From Pedobacter steynii (GTDB lineage: Bacteria > Bacteroidota > Bacteroidia > Sphingobacteriales > Sphingobacteriaceae): a stretch of DNA of 64,000 bases. The position numbers and the translations under genes were made by a program. Shown here in pieces: positions 1-7,334 of the stretch. Each line of letters starts with the position of its first letter. Position 1 is the first letter of the stretch. The notes beneath the pieces were generated by a model. It ran no database searches. It had not been told where the DNA came from and saw nothing but the letters and a program-made list of their open reading frames with translations. The stretch covers positions 124,001-188,000 of the forward strand of contig NZ_FNGY01000004.1 in the NCBI RefSeq assembly GCF_900103665.1, read 5' to 3'.

Positions 1-120
1 CAGAATGGTATTTAAAAATGGAGCAGTATAATTACCCGCTATGCCAAACAAATGGCGGAGTCCCATTTGTTCCAATCTGATCTGCAGATATTTGGCGACA
101 GTTATTTGTGTCTCTTCCAT
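1..120 (-). CDS. TPP-dependent 2-oxo acid (pyruvate/indolepyruvate-type) decarboxylase, N-terminus only
   Basis: The first 40 codons of a gene that runs off the left edge. The translation begins MEETQITVAKYLQIRLEQMG and continues to HLFGIAGNYTAPFLN, the typical opening of the thiamine-pyrophosphate binding domain of pyruvate, indolepyruvate and branched-chain 2-oxo acid decarboxylases (helix, then H-x-FG-x-x-G-x-Y). The ATG lies one base beyond the stop codon of the upstream amine oxidase, so the two are almost certainly co-transcribed. Family knowledge: such enzymes turn a 2-oxo acid into an aldehyde and CO2 in the cytoplasm. Substrate is inferred only from the neighbour, which should produce 2-oxo acids from amino acids. 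Acetolactate-synthase-like enzymes share the fold and cannot be fully excluded from 40 residues. Confidence 0.8.
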   Translation of the reverse strand, partial: MEETQITVAKYLQIRLEQMGLRHLFGIAGNYTAPFLNTIL

Positions 121-121
121 C

Positions 122-1843
122 TTAGCGCGGATTATTTAAACTGGCCATATCTTCATTTACTTCAAGCGCTGCGCGAATCCCCGACTCAATTGCGCCCTCG
201 ATCCAGGCATGTTTAAGCGAAGTATGTTCTCCTGCAAAATGTGCTTTTCCATTCCATTCGGTGGAGATGATATGTTTCTGCAACAAATGCAATTGGCCAG
301 GATTGAAAATCGCGGCTTCACCATAGGCATAGGGATCACGCATCCAGCTTTGGGTAGCTGCACCAATTCTGCTACTTGCGTCTTTTTTAATTGATGAAGT
401 AATGACGGCCAGATTGATGATCCGCTTCTGCTCCTCTTCATCGTCGCTGTGCATGATCGCCAGGTTTTTAAGGGCATAAAAGTACCGGTCATCATCATCC
501 ATAGAGTCCCAGCGGCTCGCCTCATCCGACCAGCAATAAGAGGCCAGGATGACCCCATGTTCTTCATCTGCGATATCCTGACTTGGGTAGTATACAAAGC
601 GGTTAGAAAAGTCGGTAATGCTTCCTCCACCTACAATATGATAAGGTGCCTTTTGCCACCATTTCTCCCTGAATTCGAGCAATATTTTAGTTGCAGAATC
701 ATAATGAAGTTCCCTGATCGCCTTCCGTTTCAATTGTGAAAATCCAGGGGTAACGTATACATGTCTTAATGCCGAAAAAGGTATGGTGACAATCACTTCG
801 TCAAACTCCAGTTCCGTAACCGGGGTTTTTAAAGCTTTGAACCCTATCTTTTCATAGAAAGCGTGATCTCTTACTGTTTCAATATCTACGCCTATTTTGA
901 TTTTACCCGTTTCCGGAATCTGCTTCAGCGAGGTCACCCTACAGTCGAAATAAGTATTGTCTTCCAGCTGATGCGCCTTGAAAAACTCGGTTGGCAACAG
1001 GTCTGAACCTCCTACAATTTCGACAAAACGGGTACTGTCTTTAATGATATTGGATTCAATAAAACTTTGAATAAAATCATAGGCCATTCTCGATTCCAGG
1101 TTTTGCAACACGCCAATCATTTCAATGGCATTGTCGGAGTACAGGGTTTGCTCTACCAAAAAGCGACGCATCGAATACTCTCCGAAACGTTCGATCAGCA
1201 ATGGCCAGTTTTTCTCCGGATCCTGAGCGATAAATGCTTTCAAAGGATTCATCATATTGGCCAGTAAAACATCGGCACGCTGGTTTTCATAGAGATTCTG
1301 TTCGCTCGTCTCGAGATGATAATCCAGCAATTCATTAATGTTGGCCTTGTCTTTAAAATAGACATTCTGAACCACCCTTCTATAATTCACATACAAAAGT
1401 GAATTTCTGGTGATTTTCGGGAAGGGACTTTCAGGGTCCTTTTGGTGAGCGATGGCTTCGTCTTTATCAACGGCGAGGTAATAAAAAGGCTGCGTTTTCA
1501 GCTTCAGCTGATCAATATATTTCAATACCATTTGGTGAATGGTGGGAATACGCATCGCCCCTGCTTCCGCATAGACCTTGTCGCTTTCAAAATATTTCTT
1601 GTCCTCTGTATTTCTGAATGTTTTGATCCTCCCGCCTACCCGGGTATTCGATTCGACAATGGTCACCTGGTGACCAGCTTGTTTTAACATACTTGCGGCT
1701 ACCATACCGGCCATTCCGGCACCAATGATTAAGACGTTTTTGGGGTTTCGGGTTGTTGGGATACCGTTGTCAATAAATTTCAGGTATTCCTGGATGATCG
1801 GATCATTGTCCTCATCCAGCAAACCATGCAGGTAATTTTCCAT
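122..1843 (-). CDS. flavin-dependent amine / L-amino acid oxidase
   Basis: 573 residues. The FAD dinucleotide-binding motif GAGMAG is at about residues 41-46, followed by the glutamate (IVES) and the GGRIKTF motif of flavin amine oxidases. The C-terminus carries [20 protein letters not shown], the second FAD-contacting block of monoamine oxidases, L-amino acid oxidases and tryptophan 2-monooxygenases. The frame stays open 29 codons further upstream, but that stretch is hydrophobic and A/T-rich and looks non-coding, so I start at MENYLHGLL. No signal peptide is evident, suggesting a cytoplasmic enzyme. The next gene downstream, one base away, is a 2-oxo acid decarboxylase. This suggests an amino acid to 2-oxo acid to aldehyde pathway, for example tryptophan to indole-acetaldehyde. 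The substrate is not proven by sequence. Confidence 0.88.
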   Translation of the reverse strand: MENYLHGLLDEDNDPIIQEYLKFIDNGIPTTRNPKNVLIIGAGMAGMVAASMLKQAGHQVTIVESNTRVGGRIKTFRNTEDKKYFESDKVYAEAGAMRIPTIHQMVLKYIDQLKLKTQPFYYLAVDKDEAIAHQKDPESPFPKITRNSLLYVNYRRVVQNVYFKDKANINELLDYHLETSEQNLYENQRADVLLANMMNPLKAFIAQDPEKNWPLLIERFGEYSMRRFLVEQTLYSDNAIEMIGVLQNLESRMAYDFIQSFIESNIIKDSTRFVEIVGGSDLLPTEFFKAHQLEDNTYFDCRVTSLKQIPETGKIKIGVDIETVRDHAFYEKIGFKALKTPVTELEFDEVIVTIPFSALRHVYVTPGFSQLKRKAIRELHYDSATKILLEFREKWWQKAPYHIVGGGSITDFSNRFVYYPSQDIADEEHGVILASYCWSDEASRWDSMDDDDRYFYALKNLAIMHSDDEEEQKRIINLAVITSSIKKDASSRIGAATQSWMRDPYAYGEAAIFNPGQLHLLQKHIISTEWNGKAHFAGEHTSLKHAWIEGAIESGIRAALEVNEDMASLNNPR

Positions 1844-2202
1844 AAATCTTATGAGATTAAGAGCGTTTATAAATATGTGAGTGTTAATGCGAAATAAATA
1901 TACAGAATTATTAATTAAACAAAAAAGCAAGCATCGGCTGCTACTCTAAATCATTTCGTTCTTTTTTCATGGTCACCTATTGTTAAAGGCCCTTTTTTAC
2001 TGAAATTTAAAAACAGATTTCGATTCCGCAGAAAAAATGGACGTAGCAGCGTTCGGCCATAACTATCGGATAAATTATTTCTCAGCTAAACAGTGTATAA
2101 TTAACAGGATTTATTTAACTTTATTTGTTCTCATTCTCTTAAAAAATTATATTTTTCATCAGATAATTACAAAATAATTACCAAGCAAGTAAAGATAAAC
2201 CT
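1844..2202. other. divergent intergenic region, no gene seen
   Basis: A/T-rich spacer between the amine oxidase (leftward) and an orphan gene (rightward). It should hold both promoters. Stretches resembling, but not matching, the Bacteroidota -7 element (for example TATATTTA read leftward near 1900) occur. I could not fix a promoter with confidence and saw no RNA gene or hairpin. Confidence 0.4.
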
Positions 2203-2604
2203 ATGGGATATCATGTAATTATACCTCAGTCTGCCGGAATAGCTCATCATTATGTTGAAGACATCAGAGCGTTCGCCTATATAGACGACATCACCGAAGC
2301 GGCAATAATTTATGAAGCACCTGAATCTCAATGTCCAAAGCTTCTATTGGAAGATCCTCACGCTCAGAAATATGTGAACCATCACTATAGGCTGGGGATC
2401 AAAACGGAAAATTTATTCAAAGAACAGGCAACACAGAAGAAGTTTATAATCGTGGATATCGATCAAAGCAGGGAAGGATTCAGCCAATATAAAAACGGCC
2501 TGGATGATGATGTGAAGAGAGGTGATTTTTTGATTAGAAACCCCAATACCGAAATAGAAGTCAAGTGCAGACAACTAAAGGATTTGGTCTTCTGGAACAC
2601 ATGA
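2203..2604 (+). CDS. hypothetical protein, 133 aa
   Basis: I do not recognise a family. The protein is acidic, has no signal peptide or membrane segment, and is soluble-looking. The C-terminal part reads GDFLIRNPNTEIEVKCRQL, giving D108, E119 and K121: an Asp followed by Glu-x-Lys, the spacing seen in the core of PD-(D/E)xK nucleases. That is a weak pattern match and the protein is short for such an enzyme. The start is the only ATG giving this full length, after a long A/T-rich spacer. It converges on a degenerate HAD gene, with a 12-bp palindrome in between. Coding is supported by an open frame of 134 codons in an A/T-rich region and by ordinary amino acid composition. Confidence 0.6.
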   Translation: MGYHVIIPQSAGIAHHYVEDIRAFAYIDDITEAAIIYEAPESQCPKLLLEDPHAQKYVNHHYRLGIKTENLFKEQATQKKFIIVDIDQSREGFSQYKNGLDDDVKRGDFLIRNPNTEIEVKCRQLKDLVFWNT

Positions 2605-2612
2605 AATCCAAC

Positions 2613-2624
2613 TCTTGATCAAGA
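2613..2624. terminator. 12-bp perfect palindrome between convergent genes
   Basis: TCTTGATCAAGA lies in the 22-bp gap between two convergent stop codons. It has no unpaired loop and no clear T-tract, so a role as a weak bidirectional terminator is a guess. Confidence 0.25.
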
Positions 2625-2626
2625 AA

Positions 2627-3088
2627 TTAATATCGCTTAATTTCCAATTCGACTTCCGCGTTAAACAAATCAATAAGTTCGATCAGATCAGGAAATTCAT
2701 TAAACACCAGAATCCCCTTATTTTCAAGTTTAGTTCTATTGGTACCATCATCCATTCCCAGGACGCAGAAATCTCCCTTCCTGGCTAAATCAAGACCAAT
2801 ATCGCTGCGATCAACAACTGCACATTCAGCAGGCTCAAAGCCGATGGACCTGGCAGTATCAAAGAAAATCAGCGGATCTGAATTACTAAAGATGCGGTCT
2901 TCTCCAAAAAAAGTAAGTAAACCGGCTATCTTCAACAGATGCTCCATACTCGCTTTGGATCTGATTGAAACGACACAATAAGGTAAATCCAAGCTTATGA
3001 GTACCTCTTTCACTCCAGCCGACTGAATTAATTCATCAAGGTTAAATATGACACACTTTATTTTTGATGTTAAAGGCGAATTCTTCAT
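2627..3088 (-). CDS. HAD-like protein with degenerate catalytic motifs, probable pseudo-enzyme
   Basis: 153 residues with the layout of a HAD-superfamily phosphatase of the beta-phosphoglucomutase type. Motif I reads VIFNLDEL, where active members have VIFDLDG, so the nucleophile Asp is Asn. Motif II (the Ser/Thr region) is recognisable as VVSIRSKASMEHLLKIAGLL. The motif III lysine, expected before PDIF, is absent in SNSDPLIFFDTA. Motif IV reads VVDRSDIG rather than VEDSxxG. The cap domain is missing, since only about 12 residues separate motif I from the next core strand. Cytoplasmic, no signal peptide. Family knowledge says loss of the nucleophilic Asp abolishes phosphatase chemistry. A binding or regulatory role, or decay, is inferred. 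The open frame is intact. Confidence 0.7.
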   Translation of the reverse strand: MKNSPLTSKIKCVIFNLDELIQSAGVKEVLISLDLPYCVVSIRSKASMEHLLKIAGLLTFFGEDRIFSNSDPLIFFDTARSIGFEPAECAVVDRSDIGLDLARKGDFCVLGMDDGTNRTKLENKGILVFNEFPDLIELIDLFNAEVELEIKRY

Positions 3089-3189
3089 GTTTTTTTTTAA
3101 AAGTTATGGCAACTGACCAAGCATCTTCCAGCTTTTGTGCCATGAACAATAAAAAACATAAACAAATGAACAGCAATTAATTACGAACA

Positions 3190-3237
3190 AGCATTGTACA
3201 GCACATGTCCGATACCGCACACTTGCTGTACAATGCT
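3190..3237. repeat. 14-bp perfect inverted repeat with 20-nt spacer
   Basis: AGCATTGTACAGCA at 3190-3203 is exactly matched by its reverse complement at 3224-3237. It sits just beyond the stop codon of the epoxide hydrolase gene. It may act as a transcription terminator, though no T-tract follows on the minus strand, or as a protein-binding site. Confidence 0.55.
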
Positions 3238-3303
3238 GAACGCCTGGCTTAATAAACGAAACATTAAAACAACAATGTCATCGAAACTCAGCTCCCGAAT
3301 GGT

Positions 3304-4572
3304 TTAGCGTAATGATTTGAAAGCCGCACGAAGTTCCTCTGCGAACAATTGTGGTTCTTCCCATGAAGCAAAGTGACCCCCTTTTTTAACTTCGTTAAAA
3401 TAGATCAGGTTCTTATAGGCACGTCCGGCCCAGCTTTTTGGTGCCTGATAGATCTCTCCCGGGAACACAGTTATCGCTGCCGGAATCGAAATGTCTACGG
3501 CATTGAAATTATTGGCATTGTTTTCCCAATAAAGCTGTGCTGAGGAAACTGCAGTATTCGTAAGCCAATACAATGAAATGTCGTCGAGTATTTCATCTCT
3601 CGTTAAGGATTTTTCAGCATCTCCGCCACTATAAGTCCATTCGTTCATTTTGTCGTAGAAAAAAGCAGCCAGACCTGCAGGGGAATCTGATAACCCATAA
3701 CCCAGGGTCTGTGGGCGTGTGACCATCATTCCGGCATATCCTCCACCTTTGGTATATAAATGATTTAGAGATTTGAAGGCTTTTTGCTCCTCACCGGATA
3801 AACCTTCCGGTGCCGGCTCCCCATTTTTCAATGCTTTGGCAATCTCTGCAGGTACTGTGGCCGGCATGTTGACATGGATCCCCAGTAAACCTTCCGGTTT
3901 TTGAAACGCCATTTTATCCGCAACAACCGAACCCCAATCTCCACCTTGCGATACATAGCGCTTGTAGCCCAGACGTTTCATCAACACATCCCATGCCCTT
4001 GCAATATGATCCGCATCCCAGCCAGTAGCAGTCGGTTTACCAGAAAAACCATAACCTGGCATCGAAGGCAGCACCAGATCAAAAGCATCTTCTGCCTTTC
4101 CACCAAAAGCTGTTGGATCAGTTAAAGGGCCAACAATTTTCAGCAGTTCAAAGATAGAGCCAGGCCAGCCATGAGTAATGATCAGCGGCATGGCATTTGG
4201 ATGTTTAGAGCGAATGTGCACAAACTGGATATCCAGACCATCAATAGTGGTTATAAACTGTGGTAATGCATTCAGTTTGGCCTCCGCTTTCCTCCAGTCA
4301 TACTCCTGTCCCCAATAAGCCACCAGTTTCTGAAACTTCTCCAGTTTTACACCCTGACTCTGATCGCTTACGGTTTCTTTGTCCGGCCATCTGGTGGCCA
4401 GGATGCGCTGGCGGAGGTCTTTTATTGCCCCTTCCGAAACTTCAATATGAAATGGACGAATGAAGGTTGATGTTTTGGCCTCAGTTCCGCTTTGTGCGAA
4501 ACCGGATGTTCCAAATAGCGTTACTCCAGCGGTAATAATCAGGCTAGCCAGGATAGATTTGTTATTTTTCAT
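3304..4572 (-). CDS. secreted epoxide hydrolase family protein
   Basis: 422 residues. Residues 1-27 form a signal peptide ending GFAQ, so the enzyme is exported, probably to the periplasm. The epoxide hydrolase N-terminal (EHN) domain spans about 38-145 (FHIEVSEGAIKDLRQRI) and the alpha/beta hydrolase domain follows. Oxyanion motif HGWPGS is at 135-140. The nucleophile is D212 in QGGDWGS, the general base is H400 in GGHFASWEEP, and a candidate ring-opening Tyr is Y348. The family opens epoxides to vicinal diols; juvenile-hormone and xenobiotic epoxides are known substrates of relatives, but the substrate here is unknown. A -7-like element (TACTTTTG) lies 43 bases upstream of the start. The gene appears to be transcribed alone. 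Confidence 0.9.
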   Translation of the reverse strand: MKNNKSILASLIITAGVTLFGTSGFAQSGTEAKTSTFIRPFHIEVSEGAIKDLRQRILATRWPDKETVSDQSQGVKLEKFQKLVAYWGQEYDWRKAEAKLNALPQFITTIDGLDIQFVHIRSKHPNAMPLIITHGWPGSIFELLKIVGPLTDPTAFGGKAEDAFDLVLPSMPGYGFSGKPTATGWDADHIARAWDVLMKRLGYKRYVSQGGDWGSVVADKMAFQKPEGLLGIHVNMPATVPAEIAKALKNGEPAPEGLSGEEQKAFKSLNHLYTKGGGYAGMMVTRPQTLGYGLSDSPAGLAAFFYDKMNEWTYSGGDAEKSLTRDEILDDISLYWLTNTAVSSAQLYWENNANNFNAVDISIPAAITVFPGEIYQAPKSWAGRAYKNLIYFNEVKKGGHFASWEEPQLFAEELRAAFKSLR

Positions 4573-4614
4573 TGTTTTAGCTTTTAGGGTTTGTAATTGT
4601 TTTGATTACTAATC

Positions 4615-4622
4615 CAAAAGTA
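4615..4622 (-). promoter_or_regulatory. candidate -7 element for the epoxide hydrolase gene
   Basis: On the minus strand this reads TACTTTTG, an exact fit to the Bacteroidota -7 consensus TAnnTTTG. It is 43 bases upstream of the start codon. No good -33 TTTG is present at the usual distance. Confidence 0.4.
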
Positions 4623-4714
4623 CCCGCTGCTTCATCTTTAACCGACCAGCAAATGGCTAAGTTAGACTAAGCAAATGCTGAGTCAGACATTTTGGGCCTT
4701 GAATTTAACGGACA

Positions 4715-4754
4715 ATAAAAAACCCATGTCCACAGTTAAACTGCAAACATGGGC
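4715..4754 (-). terminator. intrinsic terminator after the agmatine deiminase gene
   Basis: On the minus strand a hairpin with a 7-bp outer stem (CCCATGT / ACATGGG, 4723-4729 and 4747-4753) and an inner CAGTT/AACTG stem is followed by a run of six T. It begins about 26 bases past the stop codon of the agmatine deiminase gene. Confidence 0.8.
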
Positions 4755-4779
4755 TCAGAAAAATGATTGCTGCTGGTGG

Positions 4780-5913
4780 TTATTTCGGCTGTTGCTGTGT
4801 TACACAGTGAACCATTCCGCCATTGGCGAATAAGTTGCGGCAATCGATACCGATCACCTGTCTTCCAGGATAAAGCTGCTGAATAATACCATTGGCAACG
4901 GCATCATTCGGATCGTTATAGTTCGGCACAAGCACTACATTATTTCCAATATAATAGTTAACATAAGAACCTTTCCCTACGTTTTTACCATACTTCGTGA
5001 TCACATTATTTCTGGTCAATGGAACTTTCACAAAGTTATAAGGCGCAGCATTCTTATTTGCGGCAGCATATAGCGTATTGATATCGTTCTGAGGCACCTG
5101 CCAATAAGCTAAATCGTCTTCAGACATGGTTACGATGCTTGAACTGTTGGCAAATCTCGCAAAACCGTCGATGTGCATATCTGTGATGTCAAGACCCGCT
5201 TTTCCCGCTAACCAGATGAATTTAGTTACACCCAGATACTTCGTGAATATGGCTTCCGCCTGTTGCTGCGTCATTCCCGGATTCCGGTTCTCATTTAATA
5301 TGGAGCTTTTGCAGGCCATTAACACGCCGTTCCCATCAATCTCCACACTTCCCCCTTCGTTGATCATCACGTTGTTAAGGTCTATTCTCTGCGTATTTCT
5401 ATCCAGTGCTATTTTCGAAGGCACTTTATCACAGCTTTCATAGCCTGCTTTTCTGCCCCAACCGTTAAAGCCCCAATCCTGGATTAACAACTTTCCGTTT
5501 TTGTCCTTTACATAGATCGGGCCATTGTCACGCACCCATACATCATCTGTCGGGCTGATCACAAAGTCTACATTTGCAAGTGGGACCTGGAAACTGCTCA
5601 GCAGCTCGGTCACCCTTAGCTTTTCGGTTTGATCGTAGACGACAAGGTGGACCTTTTCGCCCTGCACCAGTGCTTTGGTCATCGCTACCCAGGTCTCATC
5701 CAGGCGATTTCGATAAGTTCTGCCATACTGATATTCGTGTGGCCATTGTAACCAGGTACCTTCATGGGGAGCAGACTCCTCCGGCATACTGTACAATACA
5801 GTAGAATCGGCGGTAGAACCGGGCCCGATATCTGTACCATTCTCTGCACCTTCCTTGGCACAGGATAAAAATAATGTTGTTAAGATCATTAGTGAAACTG
5901 ACATTTTGTTCAT
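4780..5913 (-). CDS. agmatine deiminase family lipoprotein (peptidyl-arginine deiminase, Porphyromonas type)
   Basis: 377 residues. The N-terminus is a lipoprotein signal (hydrophobic run then LFLSC, lipid-modified C18), so the enzyme is surface- or periplasm-anchored. The guanidino-group-modifying fold is marked by WVRDNGP at 126-132, INEGGSVEIDG near 184, DMHIDGFARF with H247, and the catalytic cysteine C370 in GGMVHCVTQQ near the C-terminus. The family hydrolyses agmatine to N-carbamoylputrescine and ammonia, while related secreted enzymes (PPAD) citrullinate protein arginines. The signal makes an extracytoplasmic substrate likely. The AraC gene immediately upstream on the same strand is a plausible regulator. 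A terminator follows. Confidence 0.9.
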   Translation of the reverse strand: MNKMSVSLMILTTLFLSCAKEGAENGTDIGPGSTADSTVLYSMPEESAPHEGTWLQWPHEYQYGRTYRNRLDETWVAMTKALVQGEKVHLVVYDQTEKLRVTELLSSFQVPLANVDFVISPTDDVWVRDNGPIYVKDKNGKLLIQDWGFNGWGRKAGYESCDKVPSKIALDRNTQRIDLNNVMINEGGSVEIDGNGVLMACKSSILNENRNPGMTQQQAEAIFTKYLGVTKFIWLAGKAGLDITDMHIDGFARFANSSSIVTMSEDDLAYWQVPQNDINTLYAAANKNAAPYNFVKVPLTRNNVITKYGKNVGKGSYVNYYIGNNVVLVPNYNDPNDAVANGIIQQLYPGRQVIGIDCRNLFANGGMVHCVTQQQPK

Positions 5914-5938
5914 GATTGATGTTTAAGATTTGACACTG

Positions 5939-5946
5939 CAAAACTA
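5939..5946 (-). promoter_or_regulatory. candidate -7 element for the agmatine deiminase gene
   Basis: Minus-strand TAGTTTTG matches TAnnTTTG and lies about 25 bases upstream of the start codon, which would give a very short 5' UTR. Confidence 0.4.
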
Positions 5947-5966
5947 TCAAGACCAAAACACGAACT

Positions 5967-5985
5967 ATTGTCCAAAATTGACAAT
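5967..5985. promoter_or_regulatory. inverted repeat, candidate operator
   Basis: ATTGTC, 7 nt, GACAAT. It lies directly upstream of the candidate -7 element of the agmatine deiminase gene and next to the stop codon of the AraC gene, where an operator would sit. Confidence 0.35.
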
Positions 5986-5993
5986 CGTATCTT

Positions 5994-6890
5994 TCAGCTC
6001 AATGGCAGGTAGATATAGGTCAGCTGTTCGGCCGCTGAGCTCGTATTGCCCGGATGTTTGATGTATTTTTCGATCACAGGCGCAGGCCCGAATTCAAGTA
6101 CGGTTCCCAAAATCCAGCCTGAATAGATCTTTGTATAGGTTTCTTCGATCGTTTCGTATGCCCCCAAATGGGTAAACTGCGCATACTTCCCTCCTCCTAT
6201 TGTTTTTGCAGGCAGACGCGTATGCTTTGCCTGCATCGAAGAACAGGTATCATATCTGCACTTCAGGTTCTCCCGTATCAAAGGCTCATCGGCAATGATC
6301 CCATAAAATTCATTCCCATATTCCGGAAATTCATTTTGCATAAACTTATCCCATAATGCTTCTACTTCTTCATCTACATAGCTGATAAAAGCAGTTCCAT
6401 AATAGACGGTTACCGGGCGGAGATAGACAATTTCCGGTTTCAGCACTGCTGATGCTTCCACTGGAAAAATTTCAGCTTTAGCTAACAATGGGCTCTTTTG
6501 AAGTTTAGCTTCTGTTGGAGCGATACCAAAATGTTGTTTAAAAGCCTTTGAGAATGAAGCAAGATTTGCAAATCCTACTTTTAGCGCAATAACTGAAATA
6601 TTATCACTGGTATAAAGCATCATCTTATAGGCGTTCTCTACCCTCAGCCTTTTCTGATAAGCACCTACCGTTTCTCCGCAGGTATATTTAAATATCCGCT
6701 GAATATTCCTGTAGGAATAATGAGATACCTCCTCCAGCTCCTCAATGGAAATCACCTGGTCGTAGTTTTTTTCAATAAGACTAATGGTATTATAAACACA
6801 GTTCAGGTTTGCAGAGGTCTCGTTTTTCATTTTTTCATACCGCCCAATAGGTGAATGGAACTTCCGATCAAAACCTATGCCTCTTTTCAT
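5994..6890 (-). CDS. AraC-family transcriptional regulator with GyrI-like effector domain
   Basis: 298 residues. An AraC-type double helix-turn-helix occupies about residues 30-130 (NIQRIFKYTCGETVGAYQKR; VGFANLASFSKAFKQHFGIAP). A GyrI-like/AraC effector-binding domain follows at about 150-298 and usually binds small hydrophobic or cationic ligands. This order (DNA-binding first, ligand domain last) is that of Rob/SoxS-like multidrug regulators such as Rob. An alternative start is M21 (position 6830), which would remove a basic 20-residue leader; I keep the longer form without strong evidence. It is 80 bp upstream of the agmatine deiminase gene in the same direction and divergent from the Tat hydrolase, so it could control either. 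Confidence 0.88.
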   Translation of the reverse strand: MKRGIGFDRKFHSPIGRYEKMKNETSANLNCVYNTISLIEKNYDQVISIEELEEVSHYSYRNIQRIFKYTCGETVGAYQKRLRVENAYKMMLYTSDNISVIALKVGFANLASFSKAFKQHFGIAPTEAKLQKSPLLAKAEIFPVEASAVLKPEIVYLRPVTVYYGTAFISYVDEEVEALWDKFMQNEFPEYGNEFYGIIADEPLIRENLKCRYDTCSSMQAKHTRLPAKTIGGGKYAQFTHLGAYETIEETYTKIYSGWILGTVLEFGPAPVIEKYIKHPGNTSSAAEQLTYIYLPLS

Positions 6891-7005
6891 TGTGCGGTCT
6901 GACGGGTCAATCTGTCCACTTCAAGGCTAAACGCATTGAACCAGGTCATTGTAACGACTAGTTTTAACGTCAGGTGCAAAATAGCACTTACCTAAAAATA
7001 AGGCC

Positions 7006-7161
7006 ATGAAAAATCTCCAGACTGTGATCAGAAAACAATTGCTAGCCGCGCTGATGACTTTTGCATCCACAATTTCCATTGCAACGGCCAGGTTCGAGCA
7101 AAATCCCCAAAGTTGTGGAATGATCGTGATGAGCATTAAAAAAAATAAAGAATCTGGTTAA
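7006..7161 (+). CDS. small ORF encoding a signal-peptide-like 51-residue protein, possibly a truncated gene
   Basis: The translation starts MKNLQTVIRKQLLAALMTFA and continues to ...ISIATA, a convincing Sec signal peptide, then only about 23 more residues before a stop. The mature part (RFEQNPQSCGMIVMSIKKNK) is not recognisable. It may be the 5' remnant of a secreted-protein gene whose body has been lost, since the 170 bp that follow are non-coding, or a genuine small secreted peptide. It lies in the otherwise empty 444-bp divergent spacer between the AraC gene and the Tat hydrolase. Confidence 0.35.
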   Translation: MKNLQTVIRKQLLAALMTFASTISIATARFEQNPQSCGMIVMSIKKNKESG

Positions 7162-7277
7162 ATGGCCGTAAGGAACCGATCAAAGGCTTTTGAATTTTCA
7201 GATAGCGAGATGTCCGGTTGAGACCTGACACTGTCTGCTTCAACCCGGTATTGGTTTCTCTCCGGCATCCTGAAAGG

Positions 7278-7285
7278 TAGTTTTG
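7278..7285 (+). promoter_or_regulatory. candidate -7 element for the Tat hydrolase gene
   Basis: TAGTTTTG, an exact TAnnTTTG match, 49 bases before the start codon. A TTGG at 7251 is a possible but rather distant -33 element. Confidence 0.4.
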
Positions 7286-7334
7286 TTTCAGCAAATGATT
7301 AAAAAAGATTACAGAATTATAAAAATAGAGAACC

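Noticed and set aside
157..630. 157-codon minus-strand frame within the amine oxidase gene
   Set aside because: It overlaps a well-supported gene in another frame, and its residues are off-frame readings of conserved blocks of that gene.
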